Source: Rhizobium sp. Root1203
GTDB taxonomy: Bacteria; Pseudomonadota; Alphaproteobacteria; Rhizobiales; Rhizobiaceae
NCBI RefSeq assembly: GCF_001424945.1
Contig: NZ_LMCW01000005.1
Location: forward strand, 62,001-126,000
Length of the DNA: 64,000 bases
Reading direction: 5' to 3'
A program made the position numbers and the translations under genes. Shown in pieces: positions 29,144-37,942 of this stretch. Each line of letters opens with the position of its first letter. The first letter of the stretch is position 1. The notes under the pieces are model-generated. The model was given only the letters and a program-made list of their open reading frames with translations. It had not been told where the DNA came from and did no database searches.

Positions 29144-30487
29144 ATGGGCGTGATCGACTCCCGGGTCTCATCGATTTTGTTGGACCGGGTCGCGGAATGG
29201 CTGACGAACTCTTCGCTGGCCGGCGACGACCTTGAGAATATCGTTCGCGGGTTCTGCGAACGAATTGCTGCGGCTGGCCTTCCGATTGCTCGTGTGCATC
29301 TGACCTTTTCAATGCTGCATCCGCTTTACGATGCGCTGAGCTTTACCTGGCGGCGCGCAAGCGGCGTCACTATCGAAGGTTATCGTCACGCGGCGGGCCA
29401 GAAACCCGACCGCTTTATTCAAAGCCCCTATTACTATCTGCTGGACAACAACCTGCAGCACCTGCGCCGCCGCATTCCCATCGACGGCCAGCCCGAATTC
29501 CCGGTGTTTGCCGACTTGCGAGACGAACGGATTACCGACTACCTCGCCTTCGTGCAGCCCTTCGGCGACGGATCGGTTCAAGGCATGATGGGATCGTGGT
29601 CGACCGACAGTCACTCGGGCTTTTCCGATGACATGATCGATGCGCTGCTGCGCATGCAGAACCATCTCGCGGTTGCGGCCAAGATGGCGGTTTTGGGCAA
29701 ATTGGCCAACAACATGCTGACGACCTATCTCGGCGGCGATGCCGGCAAGCGGGTGCTGAACGGCCAGATCCGCCGCGGCGATGGCGAAACGATCCGTGCT
29801 GCCCTTGTCATGGGCGACATGCGCCAGTCGACTATGTATGCCGAAAAGGAAGGCAGACAGAACTACATCGACACATTGAACCAGTTCTTCGATGCGATCG
29901 CAGCACCGTTCAATCGCAACGGTGGCGAGATTCTGAGCTTCATCGGGGATGGGTTTCTTGCCGTCTATCCCTGCGGCCGTCACAAGGACCCCTCAAAAAT
30001 TGCCTGTCAGGCGGCGCTGTCGGCGGTCCATCAGGCTCAGGCGCGGGTTGCCGAACTCAACACGACGCGGCAGGAAAGCGGTCTCGGCAAGATCTCCTAC
30101 GGGATCGGCTTGCATGTCGGCAACGTCATGTTCGGCAATGTCGGCCTCAAGGACAGGCTGACGTTTTCTGCATTTGGCTCGGCGGTCAATGAAGTCCAGC
30201 GTCTGCAGGCGCTGACGAAGAAGTACTCCCGCGAGGTTGTCGCAAGCCAGGCCTTTGCCGGCTACTGCGGCGGCGAGTGGACGACGCTGGGTGAAGAGAA
30301 GCTGCGCGGCGTCCGCCAGAAGATCACGGTATTGCAGCCGCGTGCGCCTGCCCCGGCGCTTCATGTCGAAGAGAGCTTCCGCGAGGTGCCGGAGGCAGCA
30401 CTTTCGGAAGCAGAGCAGGTAATCCTGCTTCATCGCGATGCACGCAATCAGGCCAAGGCACCCGCGGTCGAGAAGTTTATTCAATAG
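29144..30487 (+). CDS. Soluble class III cyclase-like protein with divergent active site
   Basis: A 447-residue protein without membrane segments. Residues 1-195 form an uncharacterised sensor region, 220-395 the class III cyclase domain, and the last 50 a charged tail. Metal aspartates Asp225 (MGDMRQST) and Asp269 (SFIGDG) are kept, as are the Asn and Arg of SAVNEVQRL. The adenine-contacting Lys of the DKFIGD motif is Ser265, and Thr replaces the purine Asp. Substrate choice or activity may differ from a normal adenylate cyclase. ATG 29144 is preferred because GAGGAT lies 11 bases upstream; ATGs at 29114 and 29126 are possible. Confidence 0.8.
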   Translation: MGVIDSRVSSILLDRVAEWLTNSSLAGDDLENIVRGFCERIAAAGLPIARVHLTFSMLHPLYDALSFTWRRASGVTIEGYRHAAGQKPDRFIQSPYYYLLDNNLQHLRRRIPIDGQPEFPVFADLRDERITDYLAFVQPFGDGSVQGMMGSWSTDSHSGFSDDMIDALLRMQNHLAVAAKMAVLGKLANNMLTTYLGGDAGKRVLNGQIRRGDGETIRAALVMGDMRQSTMYAEKEGRQNYIDTLNQFFDAIAAPFNRNGGEILSFIGDGFLAVYPCGRHKDPSKIACQAALSAVHQAQARVAELNTTRQESGLGKISYGIGLHVGNVMFGNVGLKDRLTFSAFGSAVNEVQRLQALTKKYSREVVASQAFAGYCGGEWTTLGEEKLRGVRQKITVLQPRAPAPALHVEESFREVPEAALSEAEQVILLHRDARNQAKAPAVEKFIQ

Positions 30488-30489
30488 CC

Positions 30490-30515
30490 GATCCGGCCGC
30501 CAGAGCGGCCGGATC
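30490..30515. terminator. GC-rich hairpin after the soluble cyclase gene
   Basis: Perfect 11-bp stem (GATCCGGCCGC / GCGGCCGGATC) with a 4-nt loop, starting 3 bp after the stop. The T-run is poor (CCATT), but stability and position favour a terminator separating the cyclase from the following operon. Confidence 0.6.
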
Positions 30516-30636
30516 CCATTCCACCAAGGGATTAAGCCTCCCGGTTTTCGCACGTCCGTCATCAACTGGACACCCTCATTGCGGTACGCTAGTGTGCCGC
30601 AACGGGAACGAAGAAAAACTGGGGAATTTCATTGGT

Positions 30637-32529
30637 ATGGCGTCCGCCTCCGATCTGCTGCGCATCGAGAATCTCGACGTTTCCTTCTCGGTTTTCGGCG
30701 ACAGCCTACGCGTCGTAAAAAACGCAAACCTGCGTATTTTGCCCGGCAAAGTCACAGCGCTTGTCGGGGAATCCGGTTCGGGTAAATCGGTCATCAGTCA
30801 GAGCATCATGGGAATTCTGCCGAATCCGGCGCAGGCCCAGGGTCGCATTCTGTTCACCGACCCCCTCGACGGCAAAACCACAGATATTCTTCAGTATTCA
30901 CGTGACAGCGCGGAGATGCGGGATCTGCGCGGCCGCCGCATGGCGACGATCTTCCAGGAGCCGATGACCTCGCTGTCACCACTGCACACGGTCGGCAATC
31001 AGATCAGCGAAGCGCTGCTGATCCACACCGAGGCTGACAAGAAGGAAGCCCGCGAAAAGACAGAGGAGACGCTCGGCCTTGTCGGCTTTGCCGATCCAAA
31101 GCGCACCTTCGACATGTACCCATTCGAACTCTCGGGCGGCATGCGCCAGCGCGCGATGATCGCGATGGCGCTCATCTGCAATCCGGCGCTGCTGATCGCC
31201 GACGAGCCGACGACGGCGCTGGACGTGACCATTCAGGCGCAGATTCTCGAACTGCTGCGTGATCTTCAGCACAAGCTCGGCATGGCGATGCTGCTGATCA
31301 CACACGACCTCGGCGTCGTGGCCAACATGGCTGACGAAGTCGTGGTGATCTACCACGGCGAGATCATGGAGGCCGGCCCGGTCAAATCCATCTTCCGCAA
31401 TCCCCAGCACCCCTATCTCAAGGGGCTGATGGCCGCGGTGCCGCATTTCGACATGAAGCCCGGCGAGCGGCTGAAGGCTATGCGCGATGTGCCGGTCAAC
31501 CTCGAATCGATGATTGGCAAGAAAAAAATCGAGGTCGAGGGACCGAAAATCCTGTTGTCCGTCAACAACCTGACCAAGACTTTCAAGACCCGCAATCGCG
31601 GCCTGCTGGGCACACGGGAGACGATCGGGTTTCGCGCGGTCGATGACGTGAGCTTCGACATTCAGCGCGGCGAGTGTCTCGGACTGGTCGGGGAGTCCGG
31701 CTGCGGCAAGACGACAGTCAGCAAAATCCTGATGCGGGCAATCACGCCGGACAGTGGCTCGGTGACGTTCAACGACGGCACGGACGTCGTCGACGTCCTG
31801 TCCGTCAGCGGCGACGAGTTGCAGGATCTTCGGACCAAAATCCAGATGGTGTTCCAGGATCCGGTATCCTCGCTTTCCCCACGAATGACGGTCCGGAACA
31901 TTCTGAGCGAACCTCTGGAAATCCACGATCGTGGCAATAGTGCCGATCGCAGCCGCAAGGTGGAAGCGCTCATGGGGGCAATTGGGCTCGACCGCCGATA
32001 TCTGAGCCGCTACCCGCACAGTTTTTCCGGCGGTCAGCGTCAACGTATCGGCATCGCGCGTGCGTTGGCGCTTGGGCCCAAGCTCGTTATCCTCGATGAG
32101 CCGGTGTCGGCGCTCGATGTGTCTGTCCAGGCTCAGATCCTCAACCTTCTCAAGGATTTGCAGAAGGAATTGGGACTGACCTACCTGTTTATCTCGCACA
32201 ATCTCGCGGTCGTCGACTACATGGCGGATCGGATAGCGGTGATGTGCAAGGGACGCATTGTCGAAATAGCACCCCGAGAGGTCATCCTGCGCGATCCGGT
32301 TCATCCCTACACAAAGTCGTTGCTTGCGGCCGTCCCCTTCCCTGATCTCGATCGCCCCCTCGATTTCGAAGCACTGCGCAAGAACGGTGCTGCCGACAAG
32401 CAGAATTGGGGCATAACGTTCACCGCCGAACACGACGATGCATCCGAGCTTGCCTACGCCGATCTCGGCAACGGCCATTTCGTTCGCGCCCGCAAGGGCG
32501 CCGACGTGACGGAGCTCCGTTCATGGTAA
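30637..32529 (+). CDS. Peptide-type ABC transporter, dual ATPase protein
   Basis: A 630-residue protein with two nucleotide-binding domains in tandem (about 8-290 and 308-590), as in YejF-type fusions of the oligopeptide family. Domain 1 has Walker A GESGSGKS (44-51), signature LSGGMRQR and LIADEPTTALD; domain 2 has GESGCGKTT, FSGGQRQR and VILDEPVSALD. Both carry the HPYxKxLxAAVP motif typical of Opp/Dpp ATPases. ATG 30637 starts a normal N-terminus. It energises the two permeases encoded at 34434 and 35432. The binding-protein start overlaps its end by 7 bp. Confidence 0.9.
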   Translation: MASASDLLRIENLDVSFSVFGDSLRVVKNANLRILPGKVTALVGESGSGKSVISQSIMGILPNPAQAQGRILFTDPLDGKTTDILQYSRDSAEMRDLRGRRMATIFQEPMTSLSPLHTVGNQISEALLIHTEADKKEAREKTEETLGLVGFADPKRTFDMYPFELSGGMRQRAMIAMALICNPALLIADEPTTALDVTIQAQILELLRDLQHKLGMAMLLITHDLGVVANMADEVVVIYHGEIMEAGPVKSIFRNPQHPYLKGLMAAVPHFDMKPGERLKAMRDVPVNLESMIGKKKIEVEGPKILLSVNNLTKTFKTRNRGLLGTRETIGFRAVDDVSFDIQRGECLGLVGESGCGKTTVSKILMRAITPDSGSVTFNDGTDVVDVLSVSGDELQDLRTKIQMVFQDPVSSLSPRMTVRNILSEPLEIHDRGNSADRSRKVEALMGAIGLDRRYLSRYPHSFSGGQRQRIGIARALALGPKLVILDEPVSALDVSVQAQILNLLKDLQKELGLTYLFISHNLAVVDYMADRIAVMCKGRIVEIAPREVILRDPVHPYTKSLLAAVPFPDLDRPLDFEALRKNGAADKQNWGITFTAEHDDASELAYADLGNGHFVRARKGADVTELRSW

Positions 32530-34430
32530 CGCGGCGGCGCTTTCTCGGAGGTATGGTCGGAGCCGCAATCGCGCCGTCGGTCGTCAAGGCGGCGGACCGC
32601 GATATCGAACCGGATTTCCTGCGTGACCTTTTGCGTGCCGGCCGCATTCCCTCGATGGTGGATCGTCTGCCGACGCACCCGCGGATCATCAACATGAAAA
32701 ACGCCGGGCTCCAGCCGGGAACCTACGGCGGAACCGTACGCACGCTCATCGGCAGCGCAAAAGACATCCGCTACATGACCGTCTACGGCTATTCGCGGCT
32801 CGTCGGCTACGACACGAAGCTGCAGCTCCAGCCCGATATCCTGATGGGCTTTACGTCCGAGAAGGATTCCGTTTTCACGTTCCATCTGCGTGAAGGCCAT
32901 CGCTGGTCGGACGGTACGCCGTTTACGGTCGACGATTTTCGGTATTGGTGGGAAGACGTAATCCTCAACAAGGAGCTCACACCGGGCGGCGGGGCGCTTG
33001 AGCTCCGGCCTCACGGGGATTTGCCGCGTTTCGAAGTGCTCGATCCGCTGACGGTGCGATATACCTGGGATCGGCCCAATCCGAACTTCATGCCAGCCCT
33101 GGCGGGGCCCTTGCCGCTGATGATTTTCGGCCCCGGCCACTATTTGAAGCAGTTCCACAAGAAATATCAGGACGACTTTCGGATGTCCGCCCTGATGAAG
33201 CAAAACCGGGTCAAGAAGTGGGCCGACCTGCACATCAAAATGTCGCGCGCGTCGCGTCCGGAAAACCCGGACCTTCCGACACTTGATCCGTGGTTCAACA
33301 CGACACCGCCGCCAGCCGAGCAATTCGTTTTCGTGCGCAACCCGTTTTTTCATCGCATCGACGAAAACGGGGTCCAGCTCCCCTATGTCGACCGTTTCAT
33401 TCTCAACGTCAGCTCGTCGTCGATCATTGCGGCCAAGGCCGGCGCCGGCGAGTCCGATCTGCAGGCGACGGGAATCGACTTCAACGACTACACCTTCCTG
33501 AAGGATGCCGAGAATCGGTTTCCGGTGAACGTCAGTCTCTGGCGGCAGGTGCGTGGCTCGCGCGTGGCGCTGCTGCCGAACCTCAACTGTGCCGACGATG
33601 TCTGGCGCGGGCTCTTCCACGAGACGCGGTTCCGCCGGGCGTTGTCGCTGGCCATCGACCGGCACGAGATCAACATGGTCGCCTTCTACGGCCTCGGCAA
33701 GGCGAGCGCCGACACCGTGCTGCCGGAAAGTCCGCTCTTTCGGTCGGAGTATGCAGACGCATTCATTGCGCATGATCCCGATCAGGCAAACAAGCTGCTC
33801 GACGAGTTGGGGCTGGGCAATCGCGACAGCGAGGGCATCCGCCTGCTGCCGGATGGCCGGCGCGCTGAGATCACGGTAGAAACGCCAGGCGAAAGCAATC
33901 TCGATACAGACGTGCTGGAGCTCGTGCGCGATCACTGGCGCGAGGTCGGCCTTGCCCTCTATACCCGCACGTCGCAACGCGACGTCTTCCACAACCGGGC
34001 GATGAGCGGAACGATCATGATGTCCATCTGGTTCGGGATCGAAAACGGAGTCGCCACCGCCGACATGTCCCCGCGACAGCTCGCGCCGACGCTCGACGAC
34101 CAATTGCAGTGGCCACTCTGGGGCATGTACTATCTTTCCGCCGGACAGGCAGGCCGCGCACCTGACTTGCCGGAGGCAAAGCAGTTGGTCGATCTGCTCA
34201 ACCAGTGGGGCGAAACCGCGCGGTTCGAGGAGCGGGAGGCAATCTGGCACCAGATGCTGTCGCTCTACACGCAACAGGTCTTCTCGATCGGGCTCATCAA
34301 CAGCACGCTGCAGCCGATCCTGAAGTCGGCCAAGCTGCAGAATGTACCGGCGCGCGGGCTCTACGGCTTTGACCCGACTTCCTATCTCGGCATCTACATG
34401 CCGGATTCCTTCTGGTTCAAGGAGGTCTGA
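32523..34430 (+). CDS. Peptide-type ABC transporter substrate-binding protein, Tat-exported
   Basis: A 635-residue family 5 extracellular solute-binding protein. The N-terminus MVTRRRFLGGMVGAAIAPSV is a twin-arginine (RRxFL) signal ending near AKAAD-like residues about 22. Family features include LREGHRWSDGTPFTVDDFRYWW and FRRALSLAIDRHEIN. The length (over 600) fits YejA-like proteins rather than classical DppA. Upstream open frame from 32406 overlaps the ATPase gene and is not used. Likely ligands are oligopeptides or peptide-like compounds; a glycopeptide is conceivable given the glycosyltransferases downstream, but that is speculation. Confidence 0.9.
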   Translation: MVTRRRFLGGMVGAAIAPSVVKAADRDIEPDFLRDLLRAGRIPSMVDRLPTHPRIINMKNAGLQPGTYGGTVRTLIGSAKDIRYMTVYGYSRLVGYDTKLQLQPDILMGFTSEKDSVFTFHLREGHRWSDGTPFTVDDFRYWWEDVILNKELTPGGGALELRPHGDLPRFEVLDPLTVRYTWDRPNPNFMPALAGPLPLMIFGPGHYLKQFHKKYQDDFRMSALMKQNRVKKWADLHIKMSRASRPENPDLPTLDPWFNTTPPPAEQFVFVRNPFFHRIDENGVQLPYVDRFILNVSSSSIIAAKAGAGESDLQATGIDFNDYTFLKDAENRFPVNVSLWRQVRGSRVALLPNLNCADDVWRGLFHETRFRRALSLAIDRHEINMVAFYGLGKASADTVLPESPLFRSEYADAFIAHDPDQANKLLDELGLGNRDSEGIRLLPDGRRAEITVETPGESNLDTDVLELVRDHWREVGLALYTRTSQRDVFHNRAMSGTIMMSIWFGIENGVATADMSPRQLAPTLDDQLQWPLWGMYYLSAGQAGRAPDLPEAKQLVDLLNQWGETARFEEREAIWHQMLSLYTQQVFSIGLINSTLQPILKSAKLQNVPARGLYGFDPTSYLGIYMPDSFWFKEV

Positions 34431-34433
34431 GCG

Positions 34434-35432
34434 ATGCTGCGGTATATTCTCTGGCGCATCGCCGCGATGGTTCCGACTCTCTTCGTGATCTCCGCATTGG
34501 TGTTCACGATTATCGAACTGCCCCCCGGCGACTTTTTCGAGAGCCAGATCGCCGAAATGCGGGCGCAGGGCGAGAGCGCAAACCTGCAGGAAATCGAGGA
34601 ATTGCGGAAGCAATACGGCTTCGACAAGCCTGCGGTCGTTCGCTACTTCTATTGGGTCGGCGGAATGCTGCACGGCGATTTCGGTTATTCGTTCGAGTAT
34701 CAGCTGCCGGTATCCGACGTGGTGGGCGACCGGCTGTGGCTGACGATCCTCGTCTCCTTCTCCACCATCCTGCTGACATGGCTGATCGCCTTTCCGATCG
34801 GCATCTATTCGGCGACCCACCAGTACAGCTGGGGCGACTACGGCCTGACGCTGTTCGGACTGCTCGGCATCGCCATTCCGAATTTCATGCTTGCCCTTAT
34901 CCTGATGTACTTTGCCAACATGTGGTTCGGCGTCTCCATCGGCCATCTGATGGATCAGAAGTACCTGTCGGAACCGATGAGCTGGGAGAAAGCGCGTTCG
35001 ATTCTCTCCCACCTCTGGATCCCCGTGGTTATTGTGGGAACCGCCGGGACAGCCGGCATGATCCGAAGGCTTCGCGCCAACCTGCTCGACGAAATGCAGA
35101 AGCAGTACGTCGTGACTGCGCGCGCAAAGGGGCTTCACCCGTTGCGTGCACTGATCAAATACCCGCTGCGCATGGCGCTCAACTTCTTCGTCGCCGACAT
35201 CGGATCGATCCTTCCATCGATCATTTCGGGTGCCGAGATCGTCGCGATCGTCCTGTCGCTCGAGACGACAGGGCCCATGCTGATCAAGGCGTTGCAGAGT
35301 CAGGACATGTATCTCGCCGGTTCGTTCCTGATGTTCCTTGCTTTCCTCAACGTCGTCGGCGTCTTGGTCTCGGACATTGCCCTTGGCTTCCTCGATCCAC
35401 GTATTCGCCTGCAAGGCAGGAGCACCAAATAA
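34434..35432 (+). CDS. Peptide-type ABC transporter permease (DppB/YejB type)
   Basis: A 332-residue inner-membrane permease with six predicted helices. It shows the N-terminal YILWRIAAMVPTLFVISALVF helix split by family-typical residues and the cytoplasmic EAA-loop region VTARAKGLHPLRALIKYPLR (about 223-242) that docks onto the ATPase. It starts 3 bp after the binding-protein stop, and its TAA overlaps the next ATG by one base. Confidence 0.92.
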   Translation: MLRYILWRIAAMVPTLFVISALVFTIIELPPGDFFESQIAEMRAQGESANLQEIEELRKQYGFDKPAVVRYFYWVGGMLHGDFGYSFEYQLPVSDVVGDRLWLTILVSFSTILLTWLIAFPIGIYSATHQYSWGDYGLTLFGLLGIAIPNFMLALILMYFANMWFGVSIGHLMDQKYLSEPMSWEKARSILSHLWIPVVIVGTAGTAGMIRRLRANLLDEMQKQYVVTARAKGLHPLRALIKYPLRMALNFFVADIGSILPSIISGAEIVAIVLSLETTGPMLIKALQSQDMYLAGSFLMFLAFLNVVGVLVSDIALGFLDPRIRLQGRSTK

Positions 35433-36604
35433 TGTCGCCCTTGCCCCCACCCGGCGCACCGATGCCGCACTACGTTTCGACGGCTCCCTTCGATCCGCAA
35501 GCGACCGAGGCCATGACATCTGCCCAGTCGCGCATTCACCTTGCATCGCAAAAGCAGCTGATGTGGTGGAAATTCAAGCAGCACCGACTTGCTCTGATTT
35601 CCGGGGTATTCCTGATCGCGGTCTATTTGATGATCCTGGTCGTCGAATTCCTGGCACCCTACGGGCTGCACACCAAGAACGTCGATTTCATTCATTCTCC
35701 GCCGCAGCGGATCCACTTCTTCAATGAAGGCAGCTTTGTCGGCCCGTTCGTCTTCGGTCGCAGTATGTCACTCGACATCGATACGTTGCATCGCGTCTAC
35801 ACCGACAGGAAAAACGATGTGCAGCCGATCCGCTTTCTCTGCCGGGGCGATCCCTACAAATTCTGGGGAGTCATCAGTTCAGACCTGCATCTCGTCTGCC
35901 CGGCGGTCGGCGGCCAGATGTTTCTGCTCGGAACCGATCGCCTGGGGCGCGATGTGCTTTCGCGCATACTCTACGGCGCCCGCATCTCGCTGACGATCGG
36001 CCTGATCGGCATCGCCATCAGCTTTTGCCTTGGCATCGTCATCGGTGGCCTTGCGGGCTATCGAGGCGGCGTCTTCGACCTGATCGTTCAGCGCCTGATC
36101 GAAGTGCTGCAATCTCTGCCGAGCTTGCCCTTGTGGATGGCCCTTGCCGCTATTATGCCGGTCACCTGGAGCCCGATCGTCATCTATTTCGGGATCACGG
36201 TCATCCTTGGCATCATCGACTGGACCGGATTGGCGCGTGCCGTTCGTTCCAAGCTCCTCGCCTTGCGCGAGGAAGACTACGTGCAGGCAGCCCAGCTCAT
36301 GGGCGCCAGCACATCGCGCGTCATCGGCCGGCATCTTGTCCCCGGCTTCATGTCCCACCTTATTGCGTCTGCGACCATCTCCATTCCCGGCATGATTCTC
36401 GGCGAGACCGCATTGAGCTTCCTGGGGCTCGGTCTCCGCCCGCCGATTACGAGCTGGGGAATCCTGTTGACAGAGGCAAAGAGCGTAAGCGTTATTGCAT
36501 TCTATCCATGGTTGCTTTTCCCCATTATACCGGTGGTCTTGGTGATTTTGGCGTTCAACTTTCTGGGAGACGGCTTGCGTGATGCCGCAGATCCCTACAA
36601 ATAG
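35432..36604 (+). CDS. Peptide-type ABC transporter permease (DppC/YejE type) with periplasmic insertion
   Basis: A 390-residue permease. A cytoplasmic N-terminal stretch of about 45 residues precedes TM1 (about 53-75). A roughly 90-residue periplasmic insertion (about 76-165, including RFLCRGDPYKFWG) follows, then the five-helix core with TDRLGRDVLSRILYGARISL and the EAA loop VQAAQLMGASTSRVIGRHLV. The insertion is typical of YejE-like proteins and is larger than in DppC. The frame is open for 260 codons before ATG 35432, but that stretch overlaps the previous gene out of frame. Likely terminal gene of the importer. Confidence 0.9.
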   Translation: MSPLPPPGAPMPHYVSTAPFDPQATEAMTSAQSRIHLASQKQLMWWKFKQHRLALISGVFLIAVYLMILVVEFLAPYGLHTKNVDFIHSPPQRIHFFNEGSFVGPFVFGRSMSLDIDTLHRVYTDRKNDVQPIRFLCRGDPYKFWGVISSDLHLVCPAVGGQMFLLGTDRLGRDVLSRILYGARISLTIGLIGIAISFCLGIVIGGLAGYRGGVFDLIVQRLIEVLQSLPSLPLWMALAAIMPVTWSPIVIYFGITVILGIIDWTGLARAVRSKLLALREEDYVQAAQLMGASTSRVIGRHLVPGFMSHLIASATISIPGMILGETALSFLGLGLRPPITSWGILLTEAKSVSVIAFYPWLLFPIIPVVLVILAFNFLGDGLRDAADPYK

Positions 36605-36691
36605 CGGTCAGCCGGGCGGAACCATGAGATCTGTTCGACACGTCGTGGAAAGCGGCGGTGCTAGGTGATGTACAGCCAGGAAGGAATGCCC

Positions 36692-37900
36692 ATGGCACGG
36701 CGACTCGAAGATGCCCGTATCCTCATGTACAGCCACGACACATTCGGGCTCGGTCATTTGCGCCGCTGTCGGACGATCGCCCATGCGCTGGTCGAGGACT
36801 ATCGCGGTCTCAATATCCTGATTGTCTCAGGCGCCACCATTGCCGGCGCATTCGACTATCGGGCCCGCGTCGACTTCGTGAAGGTTCCGAGCGTGATCAA
36901 GCTTCGAAACGGCGAATACACGTCGCTTGCGAGCCATATCGATCTTCAGGAAACGCTGAAGATGCGGGAATCGATCATCCGTCATACGGCCGAGACGTTT
37001 CAGCCGGATATCTTCATCGTCGACAAGGAGCCAATGGGCCTCAAAGGCGAGGTGGAGGATACGCTTGCCTACCTCAAGTCGCGCGGCACGCAGCTGGTGC
37101 TTGGACTGCGAGAGATCATGGATGCACCCCATCTGCTGGATGCAGAGTGGAAGAGAAACGGAATTATGCAGAAGATCGATCAGTATTACGATTCGATCTG
37201 GGTCTATGGGCCGCCGGATTTCTACGATCCGCTGATCGGGCTGGATGTCCCGGCGAGCGTGCGCAGGAAGATGGATTTCGTCGGCTTCCTGCAGCGCAGT
37301 GTTTCGGCGAGCAAGACATCGATCAACGCCCGCAGCGACAACTATATTCTCGTGACGACCGGCGGCGGCGGGGACGGGTCCGATCTGGTCCACGACGTGA
37401 TGAACGCCTACGAGCAGGACGCCACCCTGCAGCAGAAGGCACTCGTCGTGCTTGGGCCCTATATGCCGGCTGCCGAGCGCAGCAAGCTCGTGCAGAAGGG
37501 CGCCAGAATCCCATATATCGAGGTCATCGAGTTCGACAACCATATGGAAGAACTGATCGCTGGCGCAACCGGGGTTGTCGCCATGGGTGGCTACAATACC
37601 TATTGTGAAATTTTGTCGTTCGACAAGCCTGCATTGATCGTGCCGCGCGTCAAACCGCGGGAAGAGCAGCTGCTCCGCGCCCAGCGGGCAAGCGCACTCG
37701 GCCTGGTCGACATGCTGCTGCCCGAACAGTCCGCCGACGCGGCCGTGATGGCCGACGCGCTGAAACGCCTGCCACATCGCCAGCCGCCATCGATAAGCGG
37801 TTGCACTCTGAGGCTCGAGGGGCTTAATCACATCTCGCAGACGGTTGGACATTGGCTCGATAGCCGAGGCCCCCATCTTTCCGTCGTCGGCGCCGAGTGA
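36692..37900 (+). CDS. MurG-like GT-B glycosyltransferase (COG4671 type), paralogue 1
   Basis: A 402-residue protein of the predicted-glycosyltransferase group related to MurG. The N-terminal motif SHDTFGLGHLRRC holds the glycine-rich acceptor loop, and the C-terminal VAMGGYNTYCEILSFDKPAL followed by PREEQLLRA matches the UDP-sugar-binding signature of GT28. ATG 36692 has AGGAAGGA upstream; an ATG two codons earlier is possible. It shares architecture with the gene at 39190, the two flanking a GT4 gene. Target glycan unknown. Its stop lies in the first of three 17-bp repeats. Confidence 0.82.
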   Translation: MARRLEDARILMYSHDTFGLGHLRRCRTIAHALVEDYRGLNILIVSGATIAGAFDYRARVDFVKVPSVIKLRNGEYTSLASHIDLQETLKMRESIIRHTAETFQPDIFIVDKEPMGLKGEVEDTLAYLKSRGTQLVLGLREIMDAPHLLDAEWKRNGIMQKIDQYYDSIWVYGPPDFYDPLIGLDVPASVRRKMDFVGFLQRSVSASKTSINARSDNYILVTTGGGGDGSDLVHDVMNAYEQDATLQQKALVVLGPYMPAAERSKLVQKGARIPYIEVIEFDNHMEELIAGATGVVAMGGYNTYCEILSFDKPALIVPRVKPREEQLLRAQRASALGLVDMLLPEQSADAAVMADALKRLPHRQPPSISGCTLRLEGLNHISQTVGHWLDSRGPHLSVVGAE

Positions 37901-37942
37901 GGGTTCAAGCCGAGTGAAGGTTCAGGCCGAGTGAAGATCCAG
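37892..37942 (+). repeat. Three tandem 17-bp repeats at a gene junction
   Basis: Copies at 37892-37908, 37909-37925 and 37926-37942, differing at one to three positions (for example GCCGAGTGAAGGTTCAG). Copy 1 holds the stop of the upstream glycosyltransferase and copy 3 the GTG start of the downstream one. It looks like a local slippage duplication of the original GTGA overlap. Confidence 0.9.
37897..37934 (+). other. Two overlapping six-codon mini-ORFs in the repeats
   Basis: GTG at 37897 reads six sense codons (VRVQAE) to TGA at 37915-37917. GTG at 37914 reads six (VKVQAE) to TGA at 37932-37934. Each start overlaps the preceding stop as GTGA, and the second stop overlaps the true GTG at 37931 (VKIQAL...). 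They may pass ribosomes from one glycosyltransferase to the next. Their translation is inferred only. Confidence 0.5.

Noticed and set aside
30976..32478. A 500-codon minus-strand open frame opposite the dual ATPase gene
   Set aside because: Same reason: a mirror of a strongly conserved gene with no recognisable protein features.
34652..35431. A 260-residue N-terminal extension of the second peptide permease
   Set aside because: It lies wholly within the first permease gene in another frame; ATG 35432 overlaps the preceding stop and gives a normal permease.
32454..35546. A very long open frame (about 1030 codons) on the minus strand opposite the peptide ABC genes
   Set aside because: It is antisense to well-recognised ABC genes, has no domain or family pattern, and is rich in Arg, Asp and His as expected from the complement of GC-rich codons.
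37892..37942. CRISPR array or direct-repeat regulatory element
   Set aside because: Units are only 17 bp, contiguous without spacers, and lie across a gene junction; a local duplication explains them.
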